This document shows positions 41,901 to 49,452 of a stretch of DNA of 64,000 nucleotides, in pieces. Location of the stretch: positions 1,364,001-1,428,000 of the forward strand of contig NZ_CP113432.1 of assembly GCF_026686735.1 (NCBI RefSeq), in the 5' to 3' direction. A program made the position numbers and the translations under genes. How positions within the stretch are numbered: position 1 is the first letter of the stretch; every line of letters starts with the position of its first letter. Source of the DNA: Pseudomonas triclosanedens. GTDB lineage: Bacteria > Pseudomonadota > Gammaproteobacteria > Pseudomonadales > Pseudomonadaceae. Under the pieces are notes generated by a model, which was not told where the DNA came from, did not search any database, and saw only the letters and a program-made list of their open reading frames with translations.

Positions 41901-44394
41901 CACCATCGACCGAAATATGGGGATTGAGTTCTTCGACCACGGCGGCCGGAAGAACAGACCGGACTATCTGATTGACTATGTGCCGGGAGCCAGCTCCCAG
42001 GCGACACACAACCTGATCATCTCGTCGCGCTCGAACGATGAACTGGAGGCGATGCTGAAGCCGGTGCTGCTTGAGCATGGCTTGTCCGCCGACGGCGAGC
42101 AGTCGGTTCAGATCCTGGCAAATCTGCGGTCGCTGTCCGGTCAACTAGCGCTCAAGCTGATTTCTGCTCGCACACAACAGGCGGAGGCACTTGGTCTGGC
42201 TTTGGCTCGGCTCTACCTCGAATATCAGGGCGCATTGAGCAATCAGGTCATTGTGCCGTTGGATGCGCACACGGACCTTTACCGCTCAAGCGGTGAGTCA
42301 GACGATGTCAATGATGCAATCAGTCTGCAACGCACCGACTTGGGATTGTTCGACTTGGATTTGAACACCAGAACGATCACTTGCAACCTGGTCGAGGTGA
42401 AATGCTATTCGCAAGTGGGCGACTTTGCGGCCTTCAACCAACTGAAGGAGCGGATTTCCGCCCAGATCAATCAGAGCGAGCGCATCCTCCAGCGCCACTT
42501 TGACCCGGCCTTGAAGAAGCCCGACCGGCCGGATAGGTTGCTCAAGAGCCGGGAGTTGGCTCAGATCCTTCGTTTCTATCTAGAGCGCTCACTACGTTAC
42601 GGGATCTTTGATGCGACTGCTGCGCAGGAAGCACGAGGGCTACTTGAATCCATCGAGCAGGGCTACTCGCTTCAGTTCAGACGCTGCGCCCTGATCTTCG
42701 ACTTCGACAAGACCGGAACCGAGGCCCCCGACAACGAGGTTGGCATTGAATTCCACCGCATCGGTAAGGATCTCATTCGCGCCTTACTGGAGAACTGCCG
42801 CAAGCCTGTTTCCGTCGAGATTGAGGAAGAACCGACCACACACCTTCTTAGCGAGCAGTTCATACCGAACGTGCCAAAACTTGAGACAGCGGCCTTTATC
42901 GCACCCAAGAGAGCGCGGTCAACGTCCTGGACGGTGGATGAGCTCTGGGACGATGATCCGGAGGTACCAATCACCGCGCCAGCACCCCCGGCCGCAGAGG
43001 GAGCACCTGCGCCTACTCACCAAGAGGCAGAAGAACAGGCGAGCCCTGTCGAGCCAACCCCTCCGTCTTCTATCGCTTCGGAAGTCGAAAAGGATGACGA
43101 ACAACCTGCCGTGGCTGCCGTACCGGAAGCGCATGCTGAACCAGAGCATGGAGGGCACCCGGCGTCCGAGCCTGTGCCTCAAGCAGAGGCCTGCTATGAC
43201 ATCATGCTCGGCGTCAATGGCGACTCGCCTCAGTACGGATTACTCGGAGAGGTCTCCGGTAGAAAGGTCGCGCTAGATCTCAACCACACCCACACGATCA
43301 GTCTCTTTGGGGTTCAAGGCGGCGGCAAGAGCTACACACTTGGAACGGTGATCGAGATGGCCTCCATGCCGTTCCAGCATATCAACGTGCTGCCAAGCCC
43401 GCTTGCCACGGTCATCTTCCATTACAGCCCGACGCAGGATTATGCGCCGGAGTTTACCTCGATGATCAATTCGAACTCGGTGGATGAGGAGATTCGCGTC
43501 CTTCGCGAACGTTACAAGGCCAACCCAGAAGCGCTGAAAGATGTGCTGATTCTTACCCCTGCGAACAAGGTGGATGATCGCCGGGCCGAATACCCGGATA
43601 TCGAGGTTAAGCCGATTGCTTTCTCTGCCTCCGAGCTTAAGGCCACCCACTGGAAATTCCTGATGGGTGCGATTGGCAGCCAGAGCATGTACATGCGCCA
43701 AATCAATCTCATAATGAGGGGGCTGCGCGACAACCTGACCTTGGACGCCCTACGAGCAGGCATTGATAACTCTGGCCTGTCCGATCACCTGAAGGAGCTG
43801 GCCCAGACGCGCCTGCTGTTCGCCAGTGAATACATCAACGATAACCAACGGCTTCAAGACCTGATTCGTCCGGGCCGCTTGATCATTGTGGATCTGCGTG
43901 ACGAGTACATTGAAAAGGATGAAGCGCTCGGTCTGTTCGTGGTGATGTTGCAGATTTTCTCGGAAGCCACTTACCAAGGAGGCGCCTTTAACAAGCTCGT
44001 GGTATTTGACGAAGCCCACAAGTACATAGAGAACGATGATCTAGTTTCCGGATTGGTTGAAGTGGTTCGGGAAATGCGACATAAAGGCACCAGCATCATG
44101 GTCGCGTCCCAAGACCCGCCATCGGTTCCCGTTTCTCTAATTGAGCTGTCCTCACAGATCATCATGCACAAGTTCAACTCACCAGCCTGGCTTAAGCATA
44201 TCCAGAAGGCCAATGCCGCCCTCGGAGAGTTGACTTCCGAGAAAATGAGTCACCTCGGTGCAGGCGAAGCCTATGTTTGGTCAAGCAAGGCCTCAGATGA
44301 CTCGTTCACCCGCGGCGCAGTGAGAATCAAATGCCGTCCACGCATCACCCAGCATGGCGGCAGCACAAAGACGGCAGTTGCTAACCAGCAATAG
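38935..44394 (+). CDS. PD-(D/E)xK nuclease / HerA-like ATPase, 1819 aa (MADS-like)
   Basis: This very long protein has three regions. The N-terminal 1100 residues are unassigned. A nuclease-like motif lies at 1140-1156, with LFDLDLN giving Asp1140/Asp1142 and NLVEVKCYS giving Glu1154-Val-Lys1156. An acidic Pro-rich linker (about 1340-1410) precedes a HerA/FtsK-type ATPase with Walker A GVQGGGKS at 1459-1466 and Walker B VVFDEAHKY, DEAH at 1692-1695. It is probably the effector that loads on and degrades invading DNA. It closes the operon; no T-rich terminator follows. Confidence 0.8.
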   Translation: MSNAFTKLSQDKLNAAVACLLCPRIEAILGDRGPGHCMRVTDLDDEVMESVCKELRRTRPDGNIFILGSHDQEGQPFRVTSTKLVELRNPDANGELRQPLLVFIPTSLRTSAEDSFGVATFEELTFAGIYEDLIDSLLDRLPTTLVGHARDLLGILTEEEWLFADHVSRVRYLLTALENGIDGETLGASLYELTLIPDFKLFADPGMVNGKIRRNLGSVRSLMASHKSVRGRIADLGLSDKALESRLFTYFEKYDVQEPESWTPPIATDKSWWSISFDKWTFQEELSLDKVLLTVLETDLPVVQEDETDDQLSGLIGQQVLVPNDRRKMNVVFEVSPHPGKVSGLDHFTVQIISQNDGPVGKSKKVKAWTPNRLQCTTNLAKLNKIEFEEGWHFIRVMPWTADGDPIPLEADSASEGARRSYESEPFYVLPGGNIEEEPPQRAIPIEQSLEHARFRLQLTALGDERDPDDIAISGVAWAEGGRSKKTSRQETLHAKFGREGAVQIPLSRMLKTIEQRVLAEPKHPSGWRMQINLDTAEPPSEVGLTLPSSAAMASFLAAREEFFAAVRKDTAELIMQGLSFRDSERECLAYAESYLDLVRNLIRQAETTSGAERQQHLQALKNVLAVDSIHVILTDFGGRHREAVLVSPTHPLRALWLSSWVALGKDWIEKIKSGGKDHIPHVRSALLDGLVPSAYPVGIPVEDGRIFTPVDNLNAFWALYAPTTEENSRGLMAEICSALGLAEPSAAGSDISGQVIADKIERYLSQHPYVRELSLNIFNPGAGSVIAEALLSLQQKREHADLRYDVRLFTTDPDSPVLGEALESMVRPGATVNEAADAFATSTGSHLFSKLNLAKHPLNEFHANSKEFPAHISVLLDVFPAEELSIAEKPMGVTPLHGLIQDFDTEFVDDDSGTFWNKRPIVGRSLGADNHAACFDLLSSLSRHLCFATSAVAASGASFKAVPVVTLGLDVAQRELIYEVHQISDWVFTIDRNMGIEFFDHGGRKNRPDYLIDYVPGASSQATHNLIISSRSNDELEAMLKPVLLEHGLSADGEQSVQILANLRSLSGQLALKLISARTQQAEALGLALARLYLEYQGALSNQVIVPLDAHTDLYRSSGESDDVNDAISLQRTDLGLFDLDLNTRTITCNLVEVKCYSQVGDFAAFNQLKERISAQINQSERILQRHFDPALKKPDRPDRLLKSRELAQILRFYLERSLRYGIFDATAAQEARGLLESIEQGYSLQFRRCALIFDFDKTGTEAPDNEVGIEFHRIGKDLIRALLENCRKPVSVEIEEEPTTHLLSEQFIPNVPKLETAAFIAPKRARSTSWTVDELWDDDPEVPITAPAPPAAEGAPAPTHQEAEEQASPVEPTPPSSIASEVEKDDEQPAVAAVPEAHAEPEHGGHPASEPVPQAEACYDIMLGVNGDSPQYGLLGEVSGRKVALDLNHTHTISLFGVQGGGKSYTLGTVIEMASMPFQHINVLPSPLATVIFHYSPTQDYAPEFTSMINSNSVDEEIRVLRERYKANPEALKDVLILTPANKVDDRRAEYPDIEVKPIAFSASELKATHWKFLMGAIGSQSMYMRQINLIMRGLRDNLTLDALRAGIDNSGLSDHLKELAQTRLLFASEYINDNQRLQDLIRPGRLIIVDLRDEYIEKDEALGLFVVMLQIFSEATYQGGAFNKLVVFDEAHKYIENDDLVSGLVEVVREMRHKGTSIMVASQDPPSVPVSLIELSSQIIMHKFNSPAWLKHIQKANAALGELTSEKMSHLGAGEAYVWSSKASDDSFTRGAVRIKCRPRITQHGGSTKTAVANQQ

Positions 44395-44660
44395 CAATGC
44401 GAGCAGGCCTCACCAATCTGAACAAAACGAAGGCGACCTCCACCAAATGAGAACTCCCTTCCTGTGGGAGTGAGTTAGGCACTTTAGCCCCCTCCTGGAA
44501 CCCATTTAAGGACGGGGTGCGGCTCTCCTGCTCCCGCACCCCAACCGCGCCACGCCAACCACGAACGTAAATCCGGCACCCTGCCGATTCCGATTGTTTG
44601 CGGCAGGTTCCAGCCGACCACCGCAGCATTCCGCCATCCAGACGACTGCGGAATGGCGTG
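44395..44660. other. Gap between the defence island and the resumed transfer operon
   Basis: Two hairpins without T-runs are present: ACTCCC/GGGAGT near 44456-44472, and GGGGTGCGG (44514-44522) with CCGCACCCC (44534-44542). The right junction of the island must lie here or just upstream. No promoter, gene or target repeat is clear. Confidence 0.4.
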
Positions 44661-45032
44661 ATGACGACCACAGGCAAACCAACGACCGACTGCCGCGGCG
44701 CGCCGGCATTGGCCCTAGTCCTAGCCGTCGCGCTGACCAATGCCACGCCCGCGTCAGCGGGCGATGCCTCCCCAGAGCATGCGCAGTTGGCGACCCTCGC
44801 GCGCCAGCTCGATCTGATCGACCGCCTCGCCGAGCACGCCGCCCATACCGCTCCGCAGGAGCGCGCCCGCTACCACTTCGACCATGCCCGCCTGCGCGAG
44901 GACCTCCAGCGCGTTCGGGCCGGTATCCAGGACTACCTGACGCCGCCGCGCGCCCAGCCGCGCGATTCGGTCGAGCTGTCCGGTGACTACCGCCAGTCCA
45001 GCCCGCCCTCCGACCAGGAGGCACCCCAATGA
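44661..45032 (+). CDS. RAQPRD family ICE protein (TIGR01690)
   Basis: The 123-residue protein carries the family name motif itself, PPRAQPRDSVELSGDYR. A signal peptide (ALALVLAVALTNATPASAG) precedes it, and a helical core has LDLIDRLAEHAAHTAP and RARYHFDHARLREDLQRV. It is a small periplasmic protein of the conjugation machinery, of unknown action. ATG 44661 (MTTTGKP) is chosen because the sequence upstream is not protein-like. The stop overlaps the next start by four bases. Confidence 0.88.
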   Translation: MTTTGKPTTDCRGAPALALVLAVALTNATPASAGDASPEHAQLATLARQLDLIDRLAEHAAHTAPQERARYHFDHARLREDLQRVRAGIQDYLTPPRAQPRDSVELSGDYRQSSPPSDQEAPQ

Positions 45033-45262
45033 ACGCCGCCCAGGTCAGCGCCTTCCAGGCCAACGGCGGCTTCGCCCCCGCCGCCGTGGCCACGGTGGTG
45101 CTCGGTCTGGTGTTCGCCGTCCTGCTCCTGTGGGGCGTGTGGGCCATGCGTACCGCCTACACCGGCTGGGCCGAGCAGCGCCTGTCCCAGCGTCAGTTCC
45201 TGGGTGTCGTCGTGCGCTTCGTCGCGATGTACCTGGTGCTGACCTATTTCCTCCTGTCCTGA
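45029..45262 (+). CDS. TIGR03758 family ICE membrane protein
   Basis: The 77-residue protein has two membrane segments, AAVATVVLGLVFAVLLLWGVW and VVVRFVAMYLVLTYFLLS, and a short central loop with YTGWAEQRLSQRQF. The family is a fixed member of the operon between RAQPRD and TIGR03745. Its size and two-helix layout recall small VirB3/TraL-type membrane components. The start overlaps the RAQPRD stop. Confidence 0.88.
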   Translation: MNAAQVSAFQANGGFAPAAVATVVLGLVFAVLLLWGVWAMRTAYTGWAEQRLSQRQFLGVVVRFVAMYLVLTYFLLS

Positions 45263-45285
45263 CCACCACGAAAGGCCCGACCGCC

Positions 45286-45645
45286 ATGAAGACCCATCCG
45301 ATTCCCCATCGCATTGCCACCACCATCCTCGCGCCATTGATGCTGATGGGCTTGCCATTGGCGGCCCGGGCGCAGGGCCTGCCGACCATCGAGGACCCCT
45401 CGCGCGGCCAGGGCAGCGGCATCATGCAGACGCTGCAGAACTACGGCTACGACATCGTGCTGCTGGTCGCGCTGCTGGTGGTCGCCTCGATGTTCGTCGG
45501 TGTGTGCTACCACGCCTACACGCGCTACTCGGAGATCCATACCGGCCGCGCCACCTGGGGCCAGTTCGGTCTCACCGTGGCCGTGGGTGCGATCCTGCTG
45601 GTGGTCGGCATCTGGCTGCTGACCAAGGCCACCGGCGTGCTCTGA
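45286..45645 (+). CDS. TIGR03745 family ICE membrane protein
   Basis: The 119-residue protein has a signal peptide (ILAPLMLMGLPLAARAQG). Two further membrane segments follow: YDIVLLVALLVVASMFVGVC and FGLTVAVGAILLVVGIWLL. The organisation resembles VirB2/TraA pilin-like subunits: a cleaved signal, a short periplasmic part and two helices. A pilin role is inferred, not shown. It lies 23 bp after TIGR03758 and six bases before TIGR03750. Confidence 0.88.
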   Translation: MKTHPIPHRIATTILAPLMLMGLPLAARAQGLPTIEDPSRGQGSGIMQTLQNYGYDIVLLVALLVVASMFVGVCYHAYTRYSEIHTGRATWGQFGLTVAVGAILLVVGIWLLTKATGVL

Positions 45646-45651
45646 GCGGCG

Positions 45652-46062
45652 ATGGCTGCCTTGAACGATATCGCGCGCGACGGGCTGGTCACCTTCCTGC
45701 CGCACAGGCTGAACCGGCAGCCCGTGGTGGTGAGGGGCCTGACCGCCGACGAACTCTGGATCTGCGCCGGCCTGTCCGCGGTGGCGGGGTTCATCGCCGG
45801 CGTGCCGCTGGCCTGGGCCACGCACAGCGTCGCCATGGTGCCGACCCTGGTCGTGGCCGGCGTGGCGGCTGGCGTGTTCGGGGGTGGCGGATTCCTGCGC
45901 CGGCAGAAGCGCGGCCGCCCGGACACCTGGCTGTACCGGCAACTGCAGTGGCGCCTGGCGCTGCGCCATCCGCTGGCAGCGTCCTGGCTCGGTGGGCACC
46001 GTCTCATCACGCGGTCGGGTTACTGGACCACCCGGCGCTCACGCGGAGCAGCCGCCTCATGA
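45652..46062 (+). CDS. TIGR03750 family ICE membrane protein
   Basis: The 136-residue protein begins MAALNDIARDGLVTFLPHRL. Two membrane segments lie at about residues 37-80 (ICAGLSAVAGFIAGVPLAWA; MVPTLVVAGVAAGVFGGGGF). A basic tail KRGRPDTWLYRQLQWRLAL follows. It resembles VirB3/TraL-type inner-membrane proteins that pair with the VirB4-like ATPase. It overlaps the next gene by four bases. Confidence 0.85.
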   Translation: MAALNDIARDGLVTFLPHRLNRQPVVVRGLTADELWICAGLSAVAGFIAGVPLAWATHSVAMVPTLVVAGVAAGVFGGGGFLRRQKRGRPDTWLYRQLQWRLALRHPLAASWLGGHRLITRSGYWTTRRSRGAAAS

Positions 46063-46748
46063 GCCGTTTCAGGAACGAAGTCCATCACCTGCAGGCCCAT
46101 GTGCGCACGCTGCGCCTGGGCGCCGGTGCGTTGTTCGTGGTGGCGCTGCTGCTCGGTTTCGGCTGGTGGAGTGCGCCGAGGCAACTGACGATCCACGTGC
46201 CCCCCGATCTGCGCTCGGGCAGCACCCGCGCCTGGTGGGATGTGCCGCCCGAGAATGTCTATGCGTTCGCCTTCTACGTCTGGCAGCAGGTCCAGCGCTG
46301 GCCGACGGATGGCGAACAGGACTACCCGCGCAACCTCCACGCGCTGTCGGCCTATTTCACACCGGCCTGCCAGGCCTTCCTGCGCCAGGACTACGAGCAC
46401 CGGCGCAGCAGTGGTGAACTGCGCCAGCGGGTGCGTGGCATCTACGAGATTCCGGGGCGCGGCTTCGGCGACAACCCCACGATGCGGGTGAAGACGGTTT
46501 CAAGCCGCGACTGGATCGTCACGCTCGACGTCAGCGCTGACGAGTACTACGGCGCCGAGCAGGTCAAGCGGGCCCTGGTGCGCTATCCGCTGAAGGTGGT
46601 GCGGCTGGACGTCGATCCCCAGCACAACCCCTTCGGCCTTGCGCTGGACTGCTATGACGGCGCGCCGCAGCGGATTGAGGCACCGTCGCCGGCAGTGCCT
46701 CCGTCCGGCACGCCCGACGGCGGCCTTTCGCAGGGAAGCAACCCATGA
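46059..46748 (+). CDS. TIGR03746 family ICE protein (TraE/VirB8-like)
   Basis: The 229-residue protein has one N-terminal membrane helix (LGAGALFVVALLLGFGWWSA). A periplasmic domain contains LTIHVPPDLRSGSTRAWWDV, YVWQQVQRWPTDGEQDY and YYGAEQVKRALVRYPLKVV. The topology and size match TraE/VirB8-type scaffold proteins of the inner-membrane complex. It overlaps both neighbours by four bases. Confidence 0.87.
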   Translation: MSRFRNEVHHLQAHVRTLRLGAGALFVVALLLGFGWWSAPRQLTIHVPPDLRSGSTRAWWDVPPENVYAFAFYVWQQVQRWPTDGEQDYPRNLHALSAYFTPACQAFLRQDYEHRRSSGELRQRVRGIYEIPGRGFGDNPTMRVKTVSSRDWIVTLDVSADEYYGAEQVKRALVRYPLKVVRLDVDPQHNPFGLALDCYDGAPQRIEAPSPAVPPSGTPDGGLSQGSNP

Positions 46749-47632
46749 AACACCACGTCTTCACCATCGTGGCGAGCCTGGCCCTTGGCTTCGGCTTGGT
46801 GCCGGACAGCCATGCCATCGAGATCCTGCGCTGGCAGCGGTTGCCGCTGGCCGTCCCGCTGGTCGTCGGGCAGGAACGCGTGGTCTTCATCGACCGCAAC
46901 GTGCGCGTCGGCCTGCCCCCGAGCCTGGGCGAGCGGCTGCGCGTGCAGAGCGCGGGCGGCGCCATCTACCTGCGCGCCAGCGAGGCCATCGCGCCGACGC
47001 GGCTGCAGCTGCAGGACGTGGAATCCGGCGCCATCGTGCTGGTCGACATCGCAGCCACGGACGCCGGGGAAGGCGAGCCGCCGCTGGAGCCTGTACGCAT
47101 CGTCCTGCAGGACGCCGCCGAGGATGCCAGCGGTGACACTGCCGCCGGTCCGACCCAAGCAGCGCAACCCGGCAGGCGTCGGCAGACGCCGATAACCGTT
47201 GTCCTGACGCGCTACGCGGCGCAGAACCTTTACGCACCGCTGCGCACCGTCGAGCCCGTGGCCGGCATCGGGCGCGTGCCGCTGCGGCGCCCGCTCGCGC
47301 TGGACACACTGCTGCCAACGCTGCCGCTCAAGGCGCGGGCACTGGCGGCCTGGCGACTCGAAGACCAGTGGGTCACCGCCGTGCGCCTGACCAACACCTC
47401 GCCTCACCGTATCGATCTCGACCCAAGGGCGCTGCAAGGCGACTTCGTGGCCGCGACCTTCCAGCATCCCGACCTGGGGCCTGCGGGCGCTTCGACCGAC
47501 ACCACGGTGGTCTATCTGGTCACGCGCGGCCGTGGCCTGGCCGAGTCCCTGATGCCGGTGCTCGGCCCCATCGATGCCGGCACGAACTTGCCGCCGGCCG
47601 CCGCTGCGGGGAGGACGTCAGATGAGGAGTAA
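46745..47632 (+). CDS. TIGR03749 family ICE protein (TraK/VirB9-like)
   Basis: The 295-residue protein has a signal peptide (VASLALGFGLVPDSHA) and then ILRWQRLPLAVPLVVGQER and FIDRNVRVGLPPSL, the start of the TIGR03749 family. It occupies the place of the secretin-like TraK/VirB9 outer-membrane core component. The C-terminal half has AWRLEDQWVTAVRLTNTSPH. It is complete and overlaps TIGR03752 by 11 bp. Confidence 0.87.
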   Translation: MKHHVFTIVASLALGFGLVPDSHAIEILRWQRLPLAVPLVVGQERVVFIDRNVRVGLPPSLGERLRVQSAGGAIYLRASEAIAPTRLQLQDVESGAIVLVDIAATDAGEGEPPLEPVRIVLQDAAEDASGDTAAGPTQAAQPGRRRQTPITVVLTRYAAQNLYAPLRTVEPVAGIGRVPLRRPLALDTLLPTLPLKARALAAWRLEDQWVTAVRLTNTSPHRIDLDPRALQGDFVAATFQHPDLGPAGASTDTTVVYLVTRGRGLAESLMPVLGPIDAGTNLPPAAAAGRTSDEE

Positions 47633-49040
47633 TCCCCTGTTGAAGTGGCTGCTGATTCCGATGGCATTGTTGCTGGTGTTCGTCGGTGCCAGGCTGTTCT
47701 CAGGCAGTGACGCTGCACCTGGCAAGCAGGATGTCCCGGGGCAGCTCACTCCCGAGGAAATGAAGGCGCTCGGCATCGCGGGCGACACCCCGCGCGATAC
47801 CGTCGCCACCCTGGTCGCGCAGGTCAAGCAGCTCCGCACCGAGCTGCAGACCGCGCTGAGCGACAACCGCCAGCACAAGGCCGAGAACGAGCGCCTGCGT
47901 ACCCGCGAGGGTGCGATCGACCAGCGCATCCAGAACGCCCTCGACAGCGAACGTCGCCGCCTGGAACAGGAGCGAACCCAGGCCGCCAGCGACCGGCAGC
48001 ACACGCAAGGGCTGATGCAGGAATTGCAGCGCCGCCTGGACGGACTGTCCGGCAAGGGCGATGTCGCCGACCTGCCGATCGGCCTTGGGCTGGACGGGCA
48101 TGACGGCGGACCGCTCAAGGATGGCAGCATGCGCTGGATCGAACCGGCTGACGCCCGGCCCGATCCGAAGGGCGGTTCGAGCAGCCTGCGCTTGCCCGCC
48201 TTTCCCTCCAGCTTCGGCCCGGCCTCGCCGGAGCTGTCGGCTGCGGCGGAGGCCGTCAGCGACAGGACTGCGCAAGCCGTTGGCGGCACCGCCCAGGCGG
48301 TCTATACGGTGCCCGCCAATGCCACGCTGATGGGCTCGGTCGCCATGACCGCGCTGATCGGTCGCATTCCCATCGACGGCACCGTCAACGACCCGTTTCC
48401 CTTCAAGGTGCTGATCGGGGCCGACAACCTGGCGGCCAACGGCATCGAGATTCCCGACGTGGCCGGTGCGGTGGTGAGCGGTACGGCCTCGGGCGACTGG
48501 ACGCTCTCGTGCGTGCGTGGGCAGGTCCGTTCCATCACCTTCGTGTTCAGCGACGGCACCATCCGCACGGTGCCGGAAGACGACGGCAAGCGCAGTCGAA
48601 GCCAGAACAGCACCAGTCTGCTGGATGGCCTGGGCTGGATCAGCGATCCCTACGGCATCCCGTGCGTCTCGGGCGAGCGCCGCAGCAATGCCCAGCAGTA
48701 CCTGGGATCGCAGGCGTTGATCACCGCGGCCGGCGCGGGCGCCGCCTCGCTCATCAAGTCCGACAACGGCAGCGTGGCCGTGGTCGCCAACAACAACGGT
48801 TCGCTGGGCACGGTCGGCATTTCGGGCAACGAGGCCATGGGCCGCATCCTGGCCGGTGGCGTGCGCGACATGGCCGACTGGGTCAACAAGCTCTACGGCC
48901 AGGCCTTCGCTGCGGTCTACGTGCAGCCCGGCGCCAGGGTGGCCGTGCACCTGGAGCAGCCGATCGCCATCGACCACGACGCCAAGGGGCGCCGGGTGAA
49001 TCACCTCATGGGAGAAGCACATGCGTCGGACCTGGATTGA
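47622..49040 (+). CDS. TIGR03752 family ICE protein (TraB/VirB10-like)
   Basis: The 472-residue protein has an N-terminal membrane anchor (LLIPMALLLVFVGARLF). A long coiled coil follows at about residues 60-140 (VKQLRTELQTALSDN, NALDSERRRLEQERT). The beta-rich C-terminal domain contains TVPANATLMGSVAMTALIGR and FSDGTIRTVPEDDGKR. This is the bridge between inner and outer membrane in the transfer channel, like TraB/VirB10. ATG 47622 overlaps TIGR03749, and its end overlaps the lipoprotein gene by 20 bp. Confidence 0.9.
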   Translation: MRSNPLLKWLLIPMALLLVFVGARLFSGSDAAPGKQDVPGQLTPEEMKALGIAGDTPRDTVATLVAQVKQLRTELQTALSDNRQHKAENERLRTREGAIDQRIQNALDSERRRLEQERTQAASDRQHTQGLMQELQRRLDGLSGKGDVADLPIGLGLDGHDGGPLKDGSMRWIEPADARPDPKGGSSSLRLPAFPSSFGPASPELSAAAEAVSDRTAQAVGGTAQAVYTVPANATLMGSVAMTALIGRIPIDGTVNDPFPFKVLIGADNLAANGIEIPDVAGAVVSGTASGDWTLSCVRGQVRSITFVFSDGTIRTVPEDDGKRSRSQNSTSLLDGLGWISDPYGIPCVSGERRSNAQQYLGSQALITAAGAGAASLIKSDNGSVAVVANNNGSLGTVGISGNEAMGRILAGGVRDMADWVNKLYGQAFAAVYVQPGARVAVHLEQPIAIDHDAKGRRVNHLMGEAHASDLD

Positions 49041-49452
49041 CCGTCCCCTTGTCCTGCTCGCCGCCGCCGTTCTCGCGGGTTGTGCCACCAGCTCGGAAAA
49101 GCTGCTGCCCCGGGGCGAGCACACCATGCTGGACATCTGGCAGCACGAGACTGGCGGCTATAGCGGCGGCCAGGCCGGCCGCCTGCTGCTCGACGCACGC
49201 CAGGACCTGCGCCGTCCGCTGACCGACGCTGACACCCTCGCGGCGCCCGCCCGGAACGCGGCCTACACCCGCACCGCAGCGAACGAGATCCAGCGACAGT
49301 TCCATCGACTGCCAAACCCCGATCTGGTCATGTACGTCTTTCCGCACCTGGCCGGTACCGACCCGGTACCGGTGCCCGGCTACAGCACCGTCTTCCCGCT
49401 CTACCAGCGCGTGCAGTACGCGATGCCCGGCGAGCGGCTGGAGGACTACTGA
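49021..49452 (+). CDS. TIGR03751 family ICE lipoprotein (TraV/VirB7-like)
   Basis: The 143-residue protein has a lipoprotein signal with lipobox LAGC (residues 18-21: LLAAAVLAGCATSS). It continues TMLDIWQHETGGYSGGQAG and ends FPLYQRVQYAMPGERLEDY. It should be an outer-membrane lipoprotein supporting the core complex, like TraV/VirB7. It overlaps TIGR03752, and its TGA shares one base with the next ATG. Confidence 0.9.
   Translation: MRRTWIDRPLVLLAAAVLAGCATSSEKLLPRGEHTMLDIWQHETGGYSGGQAGRLLLDARQDLRRPLTDADTLAAPARNAAYTRTAANEIQRQFHRLPNPDLVMYVFPHLAGTDPVPVPGYSTVFPLYQRVQYAMPGERLEDY

Larger units (their letters stand above)
23771..44394. other. Defence island inserted in the conjugation operon
   Basis: Ten genes with no transfer role lie between TIGR03747 and RAQPRD, which are normally adjacent. 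They form a minus-strand XRE-nuclease-helicase group (Gabija-like) and a plus-strand methyltransferase/kinase/ATPase operon (MADS-like). The two groups share one divergent promoter region at 27362-27508. No integrase, insertion sequence or target duplication is seen at either edge. Confidence 0.75.

Noticed and set aside
27745..44394. Ordinary type I restriction-modification system
   Set aside because: Methyltransferase and specificity genes are present but there is no HsdR helicase-nuclease. The kinase and HerA-like genes do not belong to type I systems.
27745..44394. BREX or DISARM system
   Set aside because: No PglZ phosphatase, BrxC or BrxL, and no DISARM DrmA/DrmB-like genes could be seen.
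44514..44542. Hairpin GGGGTGCGG/CCGCACCCC as a terminator of the defence operon
   Set aside because: No T-run follows the stem, so intrinsic termination cannot be supported; kept only as a hairpin note.
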